A stretch of 64,000 bases of DNA from Chryseobacterium lathyri (GTDB lineage: Bacteria; Bacteroidota; Bacteroidia; Flavobacteriales; Weeksellaceae), in the NCBI RefSeq assembly GCF_003290185.1, contig NZ_QNFY01000004.1:1-64000 (forward strand), given 5' to 3'. Within the stretch, counting starts at the first letter, position 1. The number at the start of each line of letters is the position of its first letter. A program made the position numbers and the translations under genes. Below, in pieces: positions 42,123-51,831 of the stretch. Under the pieces are notes generated by a model that was not told the DNA's origin, made no database searches, and was given only the letters and a program-made list of their open reading frames with translations.

Positions 42123-44393
42123 ATGAATAAACAACTTGCATCTATAGGATTTTTATTGGCAGCCTTATCTTTAAGTGCTCAATTGAAAAATATTGAAGCC
42201 GATACCATCAGAACCCAAACCATTGAAGACATTAATCTTCATAAGACAGGAAATCCAAACCAGGCAAGGACTTTATCCACTAAGTCTACCCTTACGGTAA
42301 TGGAAAACCCTCAAGCTATCTCCATTGTAACTCATGAAATTATTGAGCAACAACAGGCCAAGCAGCTGAGCGATGTTCTTCAGAATGTAAATGGTATGTA
42401 CATTACTTCATCCAGAGGAAATTCTCAGGACAGTTTTGGGGGACGTGGTTTTATTTTGGGAAATGATAATATTTTTAAAAACGGTACAAGGGTTAACAGT
42501 GGTGTTTTTCCTGAAGTAAGTGGTCTGGAAAGAGTTGAAGTACTGAAAGGAGCCAATGCCATGCTGTACGGAAATACAGCTGCAGGAGGAATCATTAATA
42601 TGATCACTAAGAAGCCTAAATTTAATTTTGGAGGAAGTGTAGGACTGAATGGTGGAAGCTGGAATTCTTATAAGCCAACAGTTGATATTTATGGGCCTTT
42701 ATCTAAAAATATTGCATTCAGAGTCAATGGTGCCTATGAATATGCTGAAAGTTTCAGAGATGTTGTACAGTCTGAGAAATACTATTTCAATCCTTCATTT
42801 TTATTCAATTTGAGTCCGAAATCACAATTGATTGTAGAAGCGGATTATCTTAAAAATAATTTTACTCCCGATTTTGGGATTGGTTCTATTACCAATGCTG
42901 ACAAAAGCTACTCTATGAATAATCTGCTGTCCAGAAATGCATTCCTGGGAACAGATTGGCAGTATCAAAATGTAGAACAACTATCAACTAACATCACGTT
43001 CAATCATCAGTTCAGCGAAAGATGGTCATTGAATGCCACTGCTTCTTATCAAAATTACACTAAGGATTATTTTTCCACAGAAAGGATACAATGGGAATAT
43101 ACAACCGGTAATCGATTAGCATGGAAAAGACCTTTAAACAGAACTTACAACGAACAAAATTACACATCGTTCCAGGCTAATATCAATGGGGAATTCAACA
43201 CCGGAAAAATTAATCATAAAGTTTTAATAGGAGCAGATGCTGATTATGGCATTGCCGATTCTTACACCTATTATGATCCCACTATCGCAGATCCTAAAAA
43301 GGCATTATATGGAACGGCTTATTTGTTCGGTACAAACGGAAACCCTAACGGCTCAGTTTATTTGGATGATCCGTCTACATGGGCAGGTGGTAGTATGCCT
43401 ACTTCGGAACATGTAGCAAAATTTGAACGTTCAAGAATTCCTACACAGAGAATAGGAGTATATGCTCAGGATTTCATCAGTATTTCAAAGCAATTTAAGG
43501 TACTTGCAGGCTTAAGATGGTCTTATGTAGAAAACAAAAGTACAAGAAAAGAAAACTTCAAGGACAATACTACCCCTTATGTTCCGTTCTCAAGTTCTTC
43601 CGATATGGCTATATCGCCAAAAGCAGGTATAGTATATATGCCAAATGATAATTTATCAGTATTCGCAACCTATACCAACTCATTCTCCAATAATGTTGGT
43701 TTAGATAGACAAGATCAAGCTCTTAAGCCTACTTATATTGATCAGTATGAAGTAGGAGCAAAGAAAAACCTGTGGAATAATGCCTTGGCTATTAACCTTA
43801 CTGTTTACCAGATTTTATACAAAAATTATTATCAGGTTGCTTTAGATGATAAAGGATTACAGATAGACCCTAACGGACTTTTAAAAGATTTTGCCGGAAA
43901 AATGAGGAGCCGCGGTGTGGAATTGGATATTACAGGAAACCCAAATGAAAATTTATCCATTATAGGTGGTTTCTCGTATAATAATTCAGTTTATCTTGAT
44001 ACTCCTGAACAATTTGGATATGTAGAAGAGCAGAGACTGGTAAGAACTCCAGCCACCACAGCCAATGCCTCGGTATTTTATAAATTCACACGTTTTGCTA
44101 AAGGATTAAAAATAGGCGCTGGGGCTTACTATATTGGTGATCGTCTTGCCGGATGGAATGATACAAAGACCGGAAGCAATAGTTTAGCTGCGAGAAATGG
44201 AGTAAGCAGAGTATTTGAATTAAAGGATTACACTACCGTATCTGTATCTGTAGGCTACGAATGGAAGAAATTCTCTATCCAGGGGAAAGTGGGTAACCTG
44301 TTCGATGTAGTGAATTACAATGTACATGAAAATTATTCTGTAAATCCTATTACGCCAAGAAACTATTATTTTACGCTTACCTACAAGCTTTAG
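42123..44393 (+). CDS. TonB-dependent siderophore receptor
   Basis: 756 aa. Signal peptide ends LSLSA. Residues ~45-170 are the plug domain (NPQAISIVTHEIIEQQQAKQ; QDSFGGRGFILGN; SGLERVEVLKGANAMLYG; GGIINMITKKP). The rest is a 22-strand barrel ending in YYFTLTYKL. Family and plug motifs are those of FhuA/FecA-like ferric siderophore receptors. The next gene is a PepSY-like membrane protein often found next to such receptors in Bacteroidota. I chose the ATG at 42123 as the signal peptide start. Confidence 0.93.
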   Translation: MNKQLASIGFLLAALSLSAQLKNIEADTIRTQTIEDINLHKTGNPNQARTLSTKSTLTVMENPQAISIVTHEIIEQQQAKQLSDVLQNVNGMYITSSRGNSQDSFGGRGFILGNDNIFKNGTRVNSGVFPEVSGLERVEVLKGANAMLYGNTAAGGIINMITKKPKFNFGGSVGLNGGSWNSYKPTVDIYGPLSKNIAFRVNGAYEYAESFRDVVQSEKYYFNPSFLFNLSPKSQLIVEADYLKNNFTPDFGIGSITNADKSYSMNNLLSRNAFLGTDWQYQNVEQLSTNITFNHQFSERWSLNATASYQNYTKDYFSTERIQWEYTTGNRLAWKRPLNRTYNEQNYTSFQANINGEFNTGKINHKVLIGADADYGIADSYTYYDPTIADPKKALYGTAYLFGTNGNPNGSVYLDDPSTWAGGSMPTSEHVAKFERSRIPTQRIGVYAQDFISISKQFKVLAGLRWSYVENKSTRKENFKDNTTPYVPFSSSSDMAISPKAGIVYMPNDNLSVFATYTNSFSNNVGLDRQDQALKPTYIDQYEVGAKKNLWNNALAINLTVYQILYKNYYQVALDDKGLQIDPNGLLKDFAGKMRSRGVELDITGNPNENLSIIGGFSYNNSVYLDTPEQFGYVEEQRLVRTPATTANASVFYKFTRFAKGLKIGAGAYYIGDRLAGWNDTKTGSNSLAARNGVSRVFELKDYTTVSVSVGYEWKKFSIQGKVGNLFDVVNYNVHENYSVNPITPRNYYFTLTYKL

Positions 44394-44425
44394 AATTAAA
44401 TATTATATAATTTCATCATTCAAAG

Positions 44426-44456
44426 TGGAAATTGCAAAAATGCAATTTCCATTTTT
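44426..44456 (+). terminator. Terminator after the TonB receptor
   Basis: TGGAAATTGCA (44426-44436), AAAA, TGCAATTTCCA (44441-44451), then TTTTT. The stem is a perfect 11 bp. It could be leaky, as the PepSY-like gene starts 24 bp later. Confidence 0.8.
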
Positions 44457-44479
44457 AAATATAAAAAAAGACATACAAT

Positions 44480-44995
44480 ATGGATAAGATCAAGGACACA
44501 AGAAGTTTTATGAGAGTTACACACCGCTATCTGGGGTATTTTCTTGCAGGAATAATGGCCATTTATGCATTGAGCGGAATTTTGCTTGTTTACAGGGACA
44601 CCGATTTTCTAAAAAAAGAGAAAAAATACGATAAAACAGTCGCTGTCAATCTTACAGAGAAAGAGCTTGGAAAAGAACTGAAAATCAAAGGTCTTGAAGC
44701 AGAAAAAACGGAAGGTACTGTTATCTATTTTAAACAGGGTACTTACGATGCATCTACCGGAAAGGCAAAATACTCTAAAAAAGAACTTCCTTTTGTACTG
44801 GACAAAATGGTGAAACTTCATAAATCCCAGTCAAAAGAGACCTTATCACCACTGAATACATTTTTCGGGATCTCTTTATTCTTTTTTGTGGTTTCCAGTT
44901 TCTGGATGTTTAATCCCAAAACAAAAGCTTTCAAACGCGGAATAAAATTCACTATTGCAGGCCTTATTATTTCGGTGATTCTTTTGTGTATTTAA
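44480..44995 (+). CDS. PepSY-associated membrane protein
   Basis: 171 aa. Helix 1 (YLGYFLAGIMAIYALSGILLVY) with a following charged loop, and two C-terminal helices (FFGISLFFFVVSSFWMF; FTIAGLIISVILLCI). HRYLGYFLAGI resembles PepSY-TM proteins that often pair with siderophore receptors and may reduce or handle ferric siderophore in the inner membrane. Shorter than full PepSY-TM proteins, so it may be a minimal form. It follows the receptor by 86 bp. Confidence 0.8.
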   Translation: MDKIKDTRSFMRVTHRYLGYFLAGIMAIYALSGILLVYRDTDFLKKEKKYDKTVAVNLTEKELGKELKIKGLEAEKTEGTVIYFKQGTYDASTGKAKYSKKELPFVLDKMVKLHKSQSKETLSPLNTFFGISLFFFVVSSFWMFNPKTKAFKRGIKFTIAGLIISVILLCI

Positions 44996-45089
44996 ATTAC
45001 AAAATCATCAAAAAAAAGACCAAATAATTCACATTTCGATTACCTGAAAATTAACATTTATTCTGAGTTTTTATCTAAAATTAAGAAGC

Positions 45090-45105
45090 TTGGCACATTT
45101 CTTGT
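45090..45105 (+). promoter_or_regulatory. Sigma-54-like promoter
   Basis: TTGGCAC, five bases, TTGT: the GG at 45092-45093 is ten bases from G45104. TGGCAC is the classic -24 sequence; the -12 is TTGT rather than TTGC. It lies 50 bp ahead of the beta-barrel gene. Confidence 0.45.
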
Positions 45106-45155
45106 TTTTTCTTTAATCTACAAATGGTAACATTTAATTATTAAAATAATAAATT

Positions 45156-45746
45156 ATGAAAAAACTAATTTTTGCAGGAATATTGGCAGCAACAGGTTTG
45201 ACTGCAACAGCTAACGCTCAAATTCAACAAGGTAACTGGCTGGTAGGAAGCAGCTTAATATCAAGTAATTTTGGTTTAAATACTGGTGGAGGATACAATA
45301 TTGGTTTACAGCCAAAAGGTGCTTACTTCATTAAAGATAATGTAGCTGTGGGTGGATATGTAGATTTAGGGATCAATAAAGTTACCAATGGCAGCCCTAC
45401 TGAATTCACTTATGGTGTAGGTGGTTTGGGTCGTTACTACCTATCTCCGGGAGAAAAGGGTGTTGATAATTTGCTACACCACGGAAGATGGTTCCTTGAA
45501 GGTAATGTAGGTATCGGAGGTAGATCAGTTGAAAATGCAGATTCTACAACTGGTTTAGATTTTGGTGCAGGTCCTGGTTATTCTTATTTTATTACTCCTA
45601 ACATCGGTATTGAAGGTTTAGTAAAATACAAAGGCAGAGCAGGATTTGGTAGCGAAGGATTAAACTCAAATATTACATTCAACTTAGGATTCAGTATTTA
45701 TTTACCGACTTCAAAAGCTAAAGAAGTAGCTAATGATTTAAAATAA
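45156..45746 (+). CDS. Outer-membrane beta-barrel protein
   Basis: 196 aa. Signal peptide ends TANA-Q. Eight-strand-type barrel with alternating Gly and aromatic residues (YFIKDNVAVGGYVDLG; WFLEGNVGIGGRS; NITFNLGFSIYL). It resembles OmpW/OmpA-like small barrels; ligand unknown. It has a sigma-54-like promoter and a strong terminator, so it is a single-gene unit that may respond to envelope conditions. Confidence 0.85.
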   Translation: MKKLIFAGILAATGLTATANAQIQQGNWLVGSSLISSNFGLNTGGGYNIGLQPKGAYFIKDNVAVGGYVDLGINKVTNGSPTEFTYGVGGLGRYYLSPGEKGVDNLLHHGRWFLEGNVGIGGRSVENADSTTGLDFGAGPGYSYFITPNIGIEGLVKYKGRAGFGSEGLNSNITFNLGFSIYLPTSKAKEVANDLK

Positions 45747-45776
45747 TCACTTTATATTCACTTGAATAAAAAAATG

Positions 45777-45808
45777 AAATCGCCCCGAAATATTTCGGGG
45801 CGATTTTC
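45777..45808 (+). terminator. Terminator of the beta-barrel gene
   Basis: AAATCGCCCCGAAA (45777-45790) and TTTCGGGGCGATTT (45793-45806), a perfect 14-bp stem with a T end. Confidence 0.9.
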
Positions 45809-45845
45809 GTACAAATTAAAACTAAACTATAAAAAATCAAATAAA

Positions 45846-46482
45846 TCATGTATTAGGTTGAGGCGTATATCTCAGATACGGCTTTATTTCTGTCACTCCT
45901 TTTGGGAATATCTTTCTGGCATCTTCTGTAGAAATAGCAGGCGGTACAATAACATCATCACCATTTTCCCAATTGACAGGAGTAGCTACTTTATGCGAGT
46001 CAACCAGCTGAAGAGAATCCAGGACTCTTAAGATCTCATTAAAATTCCTTCCTGTAGAAGCCGGGTAAGTAATGGATTAACCTTACTTTTTTATCGGGAT
46101 CAATGATCAGCAAAGAACGTACGGTAGCTGTAGCAGAAGCGTTCGGATGGATAAAATCATAGAGTTCCGAAATTTTCCGGTCTTTATCTGCAATAATAGG
46201 AAACTGTACATCCGTATTCTGGGTTTCATTAATATCTTTAATCCAGCTTTGATGATCCTCTACTCCATCTACACTTAAAGCAATCACTTTTGTTCCTCTT
46301 TTATCAAATTCAGATTTCAGCTTTGAGGTGTATCCCAACTCTGTAGTGCATACCGGAGTATAATCTGCAGGATGTGAGAATAAAATTCCCCAAGAATTCC
46401 CTAAGAATTCATGAAATCTAATATCGCCTAAAGATGTTTCGGCTTGAAAGTCCGGTGCTGTATCTCCTAATTTAAGTGACAT
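45846..46482 (-). pseudogene. 1-Cys peroxiredoxin gene with a single-base frameshift
   Basis: The frame starting at 46482 reads LGDTAPDFQAETSLG and PADYTPVCTTELGYTSKL, the active-site Cys of Prx6-type peroxiredoxins. It runs to a stop at 46039 after LIHYLPGFYRKEF. In the next frame the missing C-terminal domain continues without a break (YPASTGRNFNEILRVLDS, then VVPPAIS-type text and PYLRYTPQPNT) to a stop at 45846. Removing one A at about 46073 restores ILTYPASTGRNF, the family's conserved strand. Intact length would be ~211 aa. A sequencing or assembly error is possible. Confidence 0.85.
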
Positions 46483-46576
46483 AATATTTTGCTTTGTTAG
46501 TCTACAAATTTAGTAGACTTTTTGAAACTGGCAAAATTTTTGTTGAATTTTTTCTATCTTTAATAAATTTTTTTTC

Positions 46577-47461
46577 ATGCAGAACAATGGTTACAGCTAC
46601 GTAGATGTTATTTACAGGGTTTTGGAGAGCTGGTATATGAGGTTTGCCGAGCTTACACCGAAACTTATTGTCGGAATTTTAGTATTTTCTTTTTTTCTTG
46701 TTACCAGTAAATACTTAAGCTTAGGTGCCGTAAAATTATTTCACAAATTTTTCCCTAAAAGCCAGAAAGAAAGTTCCCTGGTTACTTTAATAAGCATATT
46801 CAGATTTCTGATCATGATGATGGGAACCTTTATTGCGCTCGAAATCATGGGCTTTAGTGGTTTCCTTTGGAAGTTTATCGGAAGCTTAGGGGTAGCCGGG
46901 GTGATTGCCGGGGTTGCTTTGAAAGATCTGGTATCCAGTATTTTTTCTGGAATGCTCATTGGAATTGATAAAGCATTTAAAATAGGGGATTATATAACGA
47001 TCGGAGCACATTCCGGAACAGTTCAGGAAATTGGTTTTTTAACAACAAAAATCATTACCGATGACGGAAAGAAAGCTTACATCCCCAATCAGGTAATTTT
47101 CAATGCTCCTTTTTACAATATTACAGCATCGCCGCAGCGCAGAATTATTTTAAACTTCGAGATCCCTGCGGATGAAGATATCAGCAAAGCTCAGAAGGGG
47201 ATGTTGGATGTCATTAAAAGCCTGGATGGTGTAGACAGGCTGGATACTTCGGAAGTGATCTTTACCGACTTAAAACAGGGCAATTTTAATCTCCAGGCTA
47301 AATTCTGGATGAAAGTAGGAGCCAACATAGTTCAGGTAAAAAGTGAAGCCTATCTGAAAATCAAGCAGCGTCTGGATGCAGATAATATCCAGCTGGTAAC
47401 TCCTACAAGTATCAGCATTACGAATGGAGAATCTCTTCCTGCCGAAAATCAGGACAAATAA
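46577..47461 (+). CDS. MscS-family mechanosensitive ion channel
   Basis: 294 aa. Three to four membrane segments (residues ~20-150) end in the pore helix GVAGVIAGVALKDLVSSIFS, followed by the beta domain FKIGDYITIGAHSGTVQEIGF and KAYIPNQVIFNAPFYNITA. Protects cells against osmotic downshock. Compact MscS form without large extra domains. The hairpin at 47470 ends its transcript. Confidence 0.93.
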   Translation: MQNNGYSYVDVIYRVLESWYMRFAELTPKLIVGILVFSFFLVTSKYLSLGAVKLFHKFFPKSQKESSLVTLISIFRFLIMMMGTFIALEIMGFSGFLWKFIGSLGVAGVIAGVALKDLVSSIFSGMLIGIDKAFKIGDYITIGAHSGTVQEIGFLTTKIITDDGKKAYIPNQVIFNAPFYNITASPQRRIILNFEIPADEDISKAQKGMLDVIKSLDGVDRLDTSEVIFTDLKQGNFNLQAKFWMKVGANIVQVKSEAYLKIKQRLDADNIQLVTPTSISITNGESLPAENQDK

Positions 47462-47469
47462 AATATCAG

Positions 47470-47493
47470 CCGCTTTTTTTAAGCGGTTTTTTT
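47470..47493 (+). terminator. Terminator of the MscS gene
   Basis: CCGCTT (47470-47475), AAGCGG (47481-47486) with TTTTT loop bases, then seven T. Confidence 0.8.
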
Positions 47494-47569
47494 ATGCTTC
47501 AAATTATTTCTGATACTTTGATTTAAAGATACATCTCTGATGTTATCGGGCTACAAAAAATTAAATTCA

Positions 47570-47707
47570 ACCACAAAAGTCACAAAAGTTCTTTGACACT
47601 TAAGTTATTTTAAACTTAAGTGTACTTATTGTTTTCAGGATGGTAAAACTTTTAAGCTAAAGTGATCTAAAGTGTTTAACATGAAAAACTTCTGTGACTT
47701 TTGTGGT
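47570..47707. repeat. Nested palindromic intergenic element
   Basis: Outer arms 47570-47590 and 47687-47707 (ACCACAAAAGTCACAAAAGT... against ...ACTTTTGTGGT) match in 20 of 21 positions. An inner perfect stem lies at 47596-47606 and 47613-47623 (ACACTTAAGTT / AACTTAAGTGT, loop ATTTTA). It could be a dispersed REP/MITE-like element or an RNA; no terminator T run follows. Confidence 0.6.
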
Positions 47708-47716
47708 AAAAAAGAA

Positions 47717-47740
47717 AACCGCTCCAAAAATGGAACGGTT
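47717..47740 (-). terminator. Terminator of sucC
   Basis: AACCGTTCCA and TGGAGCGGTT (minus-strand view, one G-U pair) around a TTTT loop, followed by TTTTCTTTTTT. It lies 25 bp beyond the sucC stop codon. Confidence 0.75.
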
Positions 47741-47764
47741 TCTCAATTTATTTAAAAGTTCAGC

Positions 47765-48955
47765 TTACGCTAAAACTTCTTTTACTTTGTTGGCAGCTTC
47801 TTCTAAAGTAATTGCTGAATGTACAGGAAGACCTGAATCATCAATTAATTTTTTAGCTTCTACAGCGTTAGTTCCCTGTAATCTTACGATCAATGGAACA
47901 GGAAGGCTTCCCATAGCTCTGTAAGCATCTACAACTCCCTGAGCAACTCTATCACATCTTACGATACCACCGAAGATGTTGATAAGGATAGCTTTTACGT
48001 TAGGATCTCTCAGGATGATCCCGAAAGCTGTTTGAACTCTCTGAGCATCAGCAGTACCACCTACGTCAAGGAAGTTAGCAGGGTTACCACCGGATAATTT
48101 GATGATATCCATTGTTGCCATGGCAAGACCAGCACCGTTTACCATACAAGCAACGTTACCGTCAAGTTTCACGAAGTTAAGACCAGCTTCACCAGCTTCA
48201 ACGTCCATTGGATCTTCTTCTCTTGTATCTCTTAATTCAGCTAGGTCTTTGTGACGGAACAATGAGTTGTCATCCAAAGTTACTTTAGCGTCAACAGCGA
48301 TAATTTTGTTATCAGAAGTTTTTAATACAGGGTTGATTTCAAAAAGAGAAGCATCAATTCCAGTATAAGCATTGTAAAGAGATGCAATGAATTTTGTGAA
48401 TTCTTTGAAAGCATTTCCTTCAAGACCAAGATTGAAAGCGATTTTTCTGGCCTGGAATCCTTGAAGACCTAAAGCAGGATCAATAATTTCCTTGTGGATC
48501 AAATGAGGAGTTACTTCAGCAACATGCTCAATATCCATCCCTCCTTCAGTAGAATATACAATCGTATTTTTACCTTCAGCTCTGTCTAAAAGAATAGAAA
48601 CATAAAATTCTTTAGTTTCAGATTCTCCAGGATAATAAACGTCTTCTGCAACCAAAACAGAGTGTACTTTTTTACCTTCAGCAGAAGTTTGTGGAGTTAC
48701 CAACTGCATTCCGATGATGTTCTGTGCATTTTCTTTAAGCTTATCCATGTTTGGAGAGAACTTAACACCACCACCTTTACCACGTCCACCTGCGTGGATC
48801 TGTGCTTTTACTACCCAAGCCTGAGCTCCGGTTTCAGCAGTAAGCTTTTCTGCAGCTGCTACAGCTTCGTCTACATTATTCGCTACGAAACCGCGTTGGA
48901 TAGCTACTCCATACTTTGATAAAATCTCTTTTGATTGATACTCGTGAAGATTCAT
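47765..48955 (-). CDS. sucC: Succinyl-CoA synthetase, ADP-forming, beta subunit
   Basis: 396 aa. ATP-grasp enzyme of the TCA cycle making succinate and ATP from succinyl-CoA. Starts MNLHEYQSKEILSKYGV, then QIHAGGRGKGGGV (ATP loop), FEINPVL (metal and nucleotide), CMVNGAGLAMATMD and NIFGGIVRCDRVA (subunit interface). Its usual partner sucD is not adjacent in this window, so the two subunits are encoded apart here. Confidence 0.97.
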   Translation of the reverse strand: MNLHEYQSKEILSKYGVAIQRGFVANNVDEAVAAAEKLTAETGAQAWVVKAQIHAGGRGKGGGVKFSPNMDKLKENAQNIIGMQLVTPQTSAEGKKVHSVLVAEDVYYPGESETKEFYVSILLDRAEGKNTIVYSTEGGMDIEHVAEVTPHLIHKEIIDPALGLQGFQARKIAFNLGLEGNAFKEFTKFIASLYNAYTGIDASLFEINPVLKTSDNKIIAVDAKVTLDDNSLFRHKDLAELRDTREEDPMDVEAGEAGLNFVKLDGNVACMVNGAGLAMATMDIIKLSGGNPANFLDVGGTADAQRVQTAFGIILRDPNVKAILINIFGGIVRCDRVAQGVVDAYRAMGSLPVPLIVRLQGTNAVEAKKLIDDSGLPVHSAITLEEAANKVKEVLA

Positions 48956-49085
48956 ATTATTTTATTATTTTATTTTAAAATTTAAAGGTTGACAAATTTA
49001 CTAAAAAGACATGGAAGTTCAAGTTTATTGACTTAAAAATTAAAGTGCAGTGAACTTGATTTTTAACATGTCTATCAAATTTGCT

Positions 49086-50363
49086 CTATTCTTCGGACAA
49101 TTTCTCAGACTGTGAACCGATGAATGGGATTTTCGGAGCCAGAAAATAACCTGTCAGACTGGCAAAAAGTATCGGAACGAAATAAGTAAAGCCGGTTAAG
49201 GTTCCCAGAATAATCGTGGTACTCATTGGTGTTCTTGTTACACAGGCATTAATTGCCGCCATACAGCTTACAATGGCTAAAGTAGTGTCAACCGAAGGAA
49301 ACAGCTGATGAATAATCAGCCCTAAAGTGGTGCCTACAAAAAACAGCGGGATAATGAAACCTCCTCTCCATCCTGAAGTCACGGTAACCGCAATGGCTAT
49401 GATTTTAAAAACCAGAATGACGATCAAAAAATTCAGGGCAAAATTCCCGTTGATCAGTTCGTTGATCTCATGATGTCCGAAGTATCTTGTGATTGGAAAA
49501 TTATAGGCAATAATCCCTAAAATAATTCCGCCAACCAATGTTTTTATATAAATCGGAAACGACCTGTATTCAAAAACTTTTTTGAAAAATTTTACAACGA
49601 AAATAAAGATCCATCCGAAAACTGTAGCCACCACCCCGAATAAAAAGGCATAGATAAAATCATATACTCCTGAATAATGATAGGCTTTCAGATCCCAAGT
49701 TGCCCCTATTCCTAAATGAATAATCAGAGCGAACATCACATAACTGAAACAGCTCGCCACTAAAGCAGGAATAATAGCTTTATAATATTCCACTGCATGT
49801 TTGTGATGCAAAATTTCAAGGGAAAAAAGGCTTCCTCCAAGCGGAGCCCCGAATAAAGCGGTAAAGCCTGAAGCCATTCCAGCAATACTCAAAGAACGCA
49901 GCTCTTCTCCTTTCAGCCTGAAAATTTTCCCAAGCCAGGTTCCGGTAGAACCTGTTACCTGAACCAAAGGTGCTTCAGGACCTAAACTTCCACCCGATGC
50001 CACACAAAAAAGGGATGACAAAATCATGGAAGGATTATTTTTCGGCTCTAATTTTCCTTTATTAAACCTGATATTATTAACGATCAGATGGATTTCCCCG
50101 GGATCTCCGAAGAAATGGATCACAAGTCCTGCCAGCAAACCGCAGACAGCCATGGTAGGGATAACCATCCAGCCCTGAAACTCAGCTAAAAATTCAGTAA
50201 AATGTTCTAATACGATCCAGTAACCTCCTGCAATAGCCCCTCCCACAAGACCTGTGAAAGCCCACATAAAAAAAGTCCGGCTGAATACAAAAGGATTGAA
50301 TCTTATGGGTTGATCCAGAAGATTCAATGTTTTGATTAACCGTCTTCTTCTATTGATCTTCAT
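49086..50363 (-). CDS. CLC-family chloride channel/transporter
   Basis: 425 aa with about ten to twelve membrane helices. The CLC selectivity motif GGSLGPEAPLVQVTGS replaces the usual GxEGP by LGPEAP, retaining the gating Glu; GWRGGFIIPLFFVG follows later. No CBS domains at the end. It moves Cl- (or another anion) and H+ across the inner membrane. Third unit of the operon that starts at the HMG-CoA reductase gene; only 2 bp follow the DUF423 stop. Confidence 0.9.
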   Translation of the reverse strand: MKINRRRRLIKTLNLLDQPIRFNPFVFSRTFFMWAFTGLVGGAIAGGYWIVLEHFTEFLAEFQGWMVIPTMAVCGLLAGLVIHFFGDPGEIHLIVNNIRFNKGKLEPKNNPSMILSSLFCVASGGSLGPEAPLVQVTGSTGTWLGKIFRLKGEELRSLSIAGMASGFTALFGAPLGGSLFSLEILHHKHAVEYYKAIIPALVASCFSYVMFALIIHLGIGATWDLKAYHYSGVYDFIYAFLFGVVATVFGWIFIFVVKFFKKVFEYRSFPIYIKTLVGGIILGIIAYNFPITRYFGHHEINELINGNFALNFLIVILVFKIIAIAVTVTSGWRGGFIIPLFFVGTTLGLIIHQLFPSVDTTLAIVSCMAAINACVTRTPMSTTIILGTLTGFTYFVPILFASLTGYFLAPKIPFIGSQSEKLSEE

Positions 50364-50365
50364 TC

Positions 50366-50752
50366 TTAAATTCTGTTTTTAGCAAAATAAAGAATAAGCA
50401 TTCCCCAGCTCAGGATCATAAAAAGACCTCCCAGCGGAGTAACGGGTCCTAAAAATTTAAGGTTTGCTCCCAGGTAATCCTGCAGGCTAAGGAAATAAAT
50501 ACTGAAAGAAAATAACATGGTTCCCACAATCATCAAAATGGAAGTCCATTTTTCAGACGAAGTTTCAAATTTTAAAATATATCCGATGATCAGTAAGAAA
50601 AATGCAGCATACATCTGGTATCTCACTCCTGTTTCAAAGCTTTCAAGTCTTTCTACAGACAATATTTTTTTTAAAGCATGTGCTCCGAAGGCGCCCAGAA
50701 TAACAGACAGCATTCCATACGCAGCACCAAAAATTAAAGTAATTGTTTTCAT
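50366..50752 (-). CDS. DUF423 membrane protein
   Basis: 128 aa with four hydrophobic helices. GAFGAHALKKI near residue 22 is the DUF423 signature. Function unknown. Its stop is 2 bp from the CLC start and its start is 2 bp from the DUF3298 gene stop, so it belongs to a tight operon. Confidence 0.9.
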   Translation of the reverse strand: MKTITLIFGAAYGMLSVILGAFGAHALKKILSVERLESFETGVRYQMYAAFFLLIIGYILKFETSSEKWTSILMIVGTMLFSFSIYFLSLQDYLGANLKFLGPVTPLGGLFMILSWGMLILYFAKNRI

Positions 50753-50754
50753 TT

Positions 50755-51831
50755 TTATAATTCTTCTAATTCTAGATTTAAATATTTTTTTGTTTTGTAA
50801 TCCCGCCAGGTTCCGGTAATCTTGCTGCCCTTTTTATTCGCTTCAATAAAAGCTCTTGGAATCCATTTTTCCAATTCTTCATCATAATGGTCATTCTCCG
50901 TAATGGAAATATGATCTCCCTGAATCTTTCCGTTCCATTCTATCAGTTTTTTATTTTTATCATACCAATACATAGCGGAAAAAGCATTTTCTCCATTATC
51001 CGTGTAAAGATGTTTGATCAGAACCGTAATGGGGTATTTATCAATTTTTCCTTTCAACAGCTTATACTGAAAACTTGTTGTATCAGTTTTTTCAGAACCT
51101 GACAGAAGATTTTTTGCGTAAGGACTCCAATATTTTTCTAGGTCTTTATAAGAAATTTCAATGATGTGACTTCCCAGATCATCCAATGCTCTCATCGCAT
51201 GATTGGAACATCTTCCGGCAACAAAAGTCAATTGATCCTTTCCAAAATAGAATTCAATGTATTCCAGGGTATTTTCTAAAAAACAGTCTTCATACATTGC
51301 AATCTGCTCCTGAATTTCTTCTGTAGGATTTTTATCGGCTTTCAACTCTTTAAGAAAATCATCAACTCTTTTCCTGATTCTCTGATTGATTAAGCTTTCA
51401 ATCGTTTTAACAGCATTGGGTTGAAATAAATCGGGACAATTAATAAAATTTCCTGTTCTGAGATCAAAATTAATCCATTTGGAAAAACCTTCCGGATAAG
51501 CTCCCGAAGCCTCGCCATCTATACCAATACTTAAAATATTTTTAGGGGTTTCTAATTTTTCCCAACTGTAAAAATAGAGATAATTGGTATAGGAATTGGT
51601 CGCAGTGGCAGCCTTTTTAAAAGGATCAAGGCCTGAATTCGGCACATATTCCAGTTCATTAACCTGCAGAAAGGTATTGATTTTATGTTCAACCAAAGGA
51701 TTTCCGGGATAGGAAACAACCGGAAAAACAGTATCTTCAGATTTCGGCTGCAAATCACTGATCTTTACATTTTTCTGCTGAGAAAAACTTAAACCAGAAA
51801 TCAACAGGAAGAATACTATTTTCTTTCTCAT
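50755..51831 (-). CDS. Exported DUF3298-type protein
   Basis: 358 aa with a signal peptide (IVFFLLISGLSFSQQ). Middle region GEASGAYPEGFSKWINFDLRTG and a C-terminal FEGRNDHYDEEL-type patch look like the RsiV/DUF3298 fold. RsiV binds lysozyme in Gram-positives; the role here is unknown. It overlaps the 55-aa membrane peptide gene by one base. Confidence 0.8.
   Translation of the reverse strand: MRKKIVFFLLISGLSFSQQKNVKISDLQPKSEDTVFPVVSYPGNPLVEHKINTFLQVNELEYVPNSGLDPFKKAATATNSYTNYLYFYSWEKLETPKNILSIGIDGEASGAYPEGFSKWINFDLRTGNFINCPDLFQPNAVKTIESLINQRIRKRVDDFLKELKADKNPTEEIQEQIAMYEDCFLENTLEYIEFYFGKDQLTFVAGRCSNHAMRALDDLGSHIIEISYKDLEKYWSPYAKNLLSGSEKTDTTSFQYKLLKGKIDKYPITVLIKHLYTDNGENAFSAMYWYDKNKKLIEWNGKIQGDHISITENDHYDEELEKWIPRAFIEANKKGSKITGTWRDYKTKKYLNLELEEL

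Noticed and set aside
45762..46031. 89-codon plus-strand frame
   Set aside because: It is antisense to the frameshifted peroxiredoxin C terminus.
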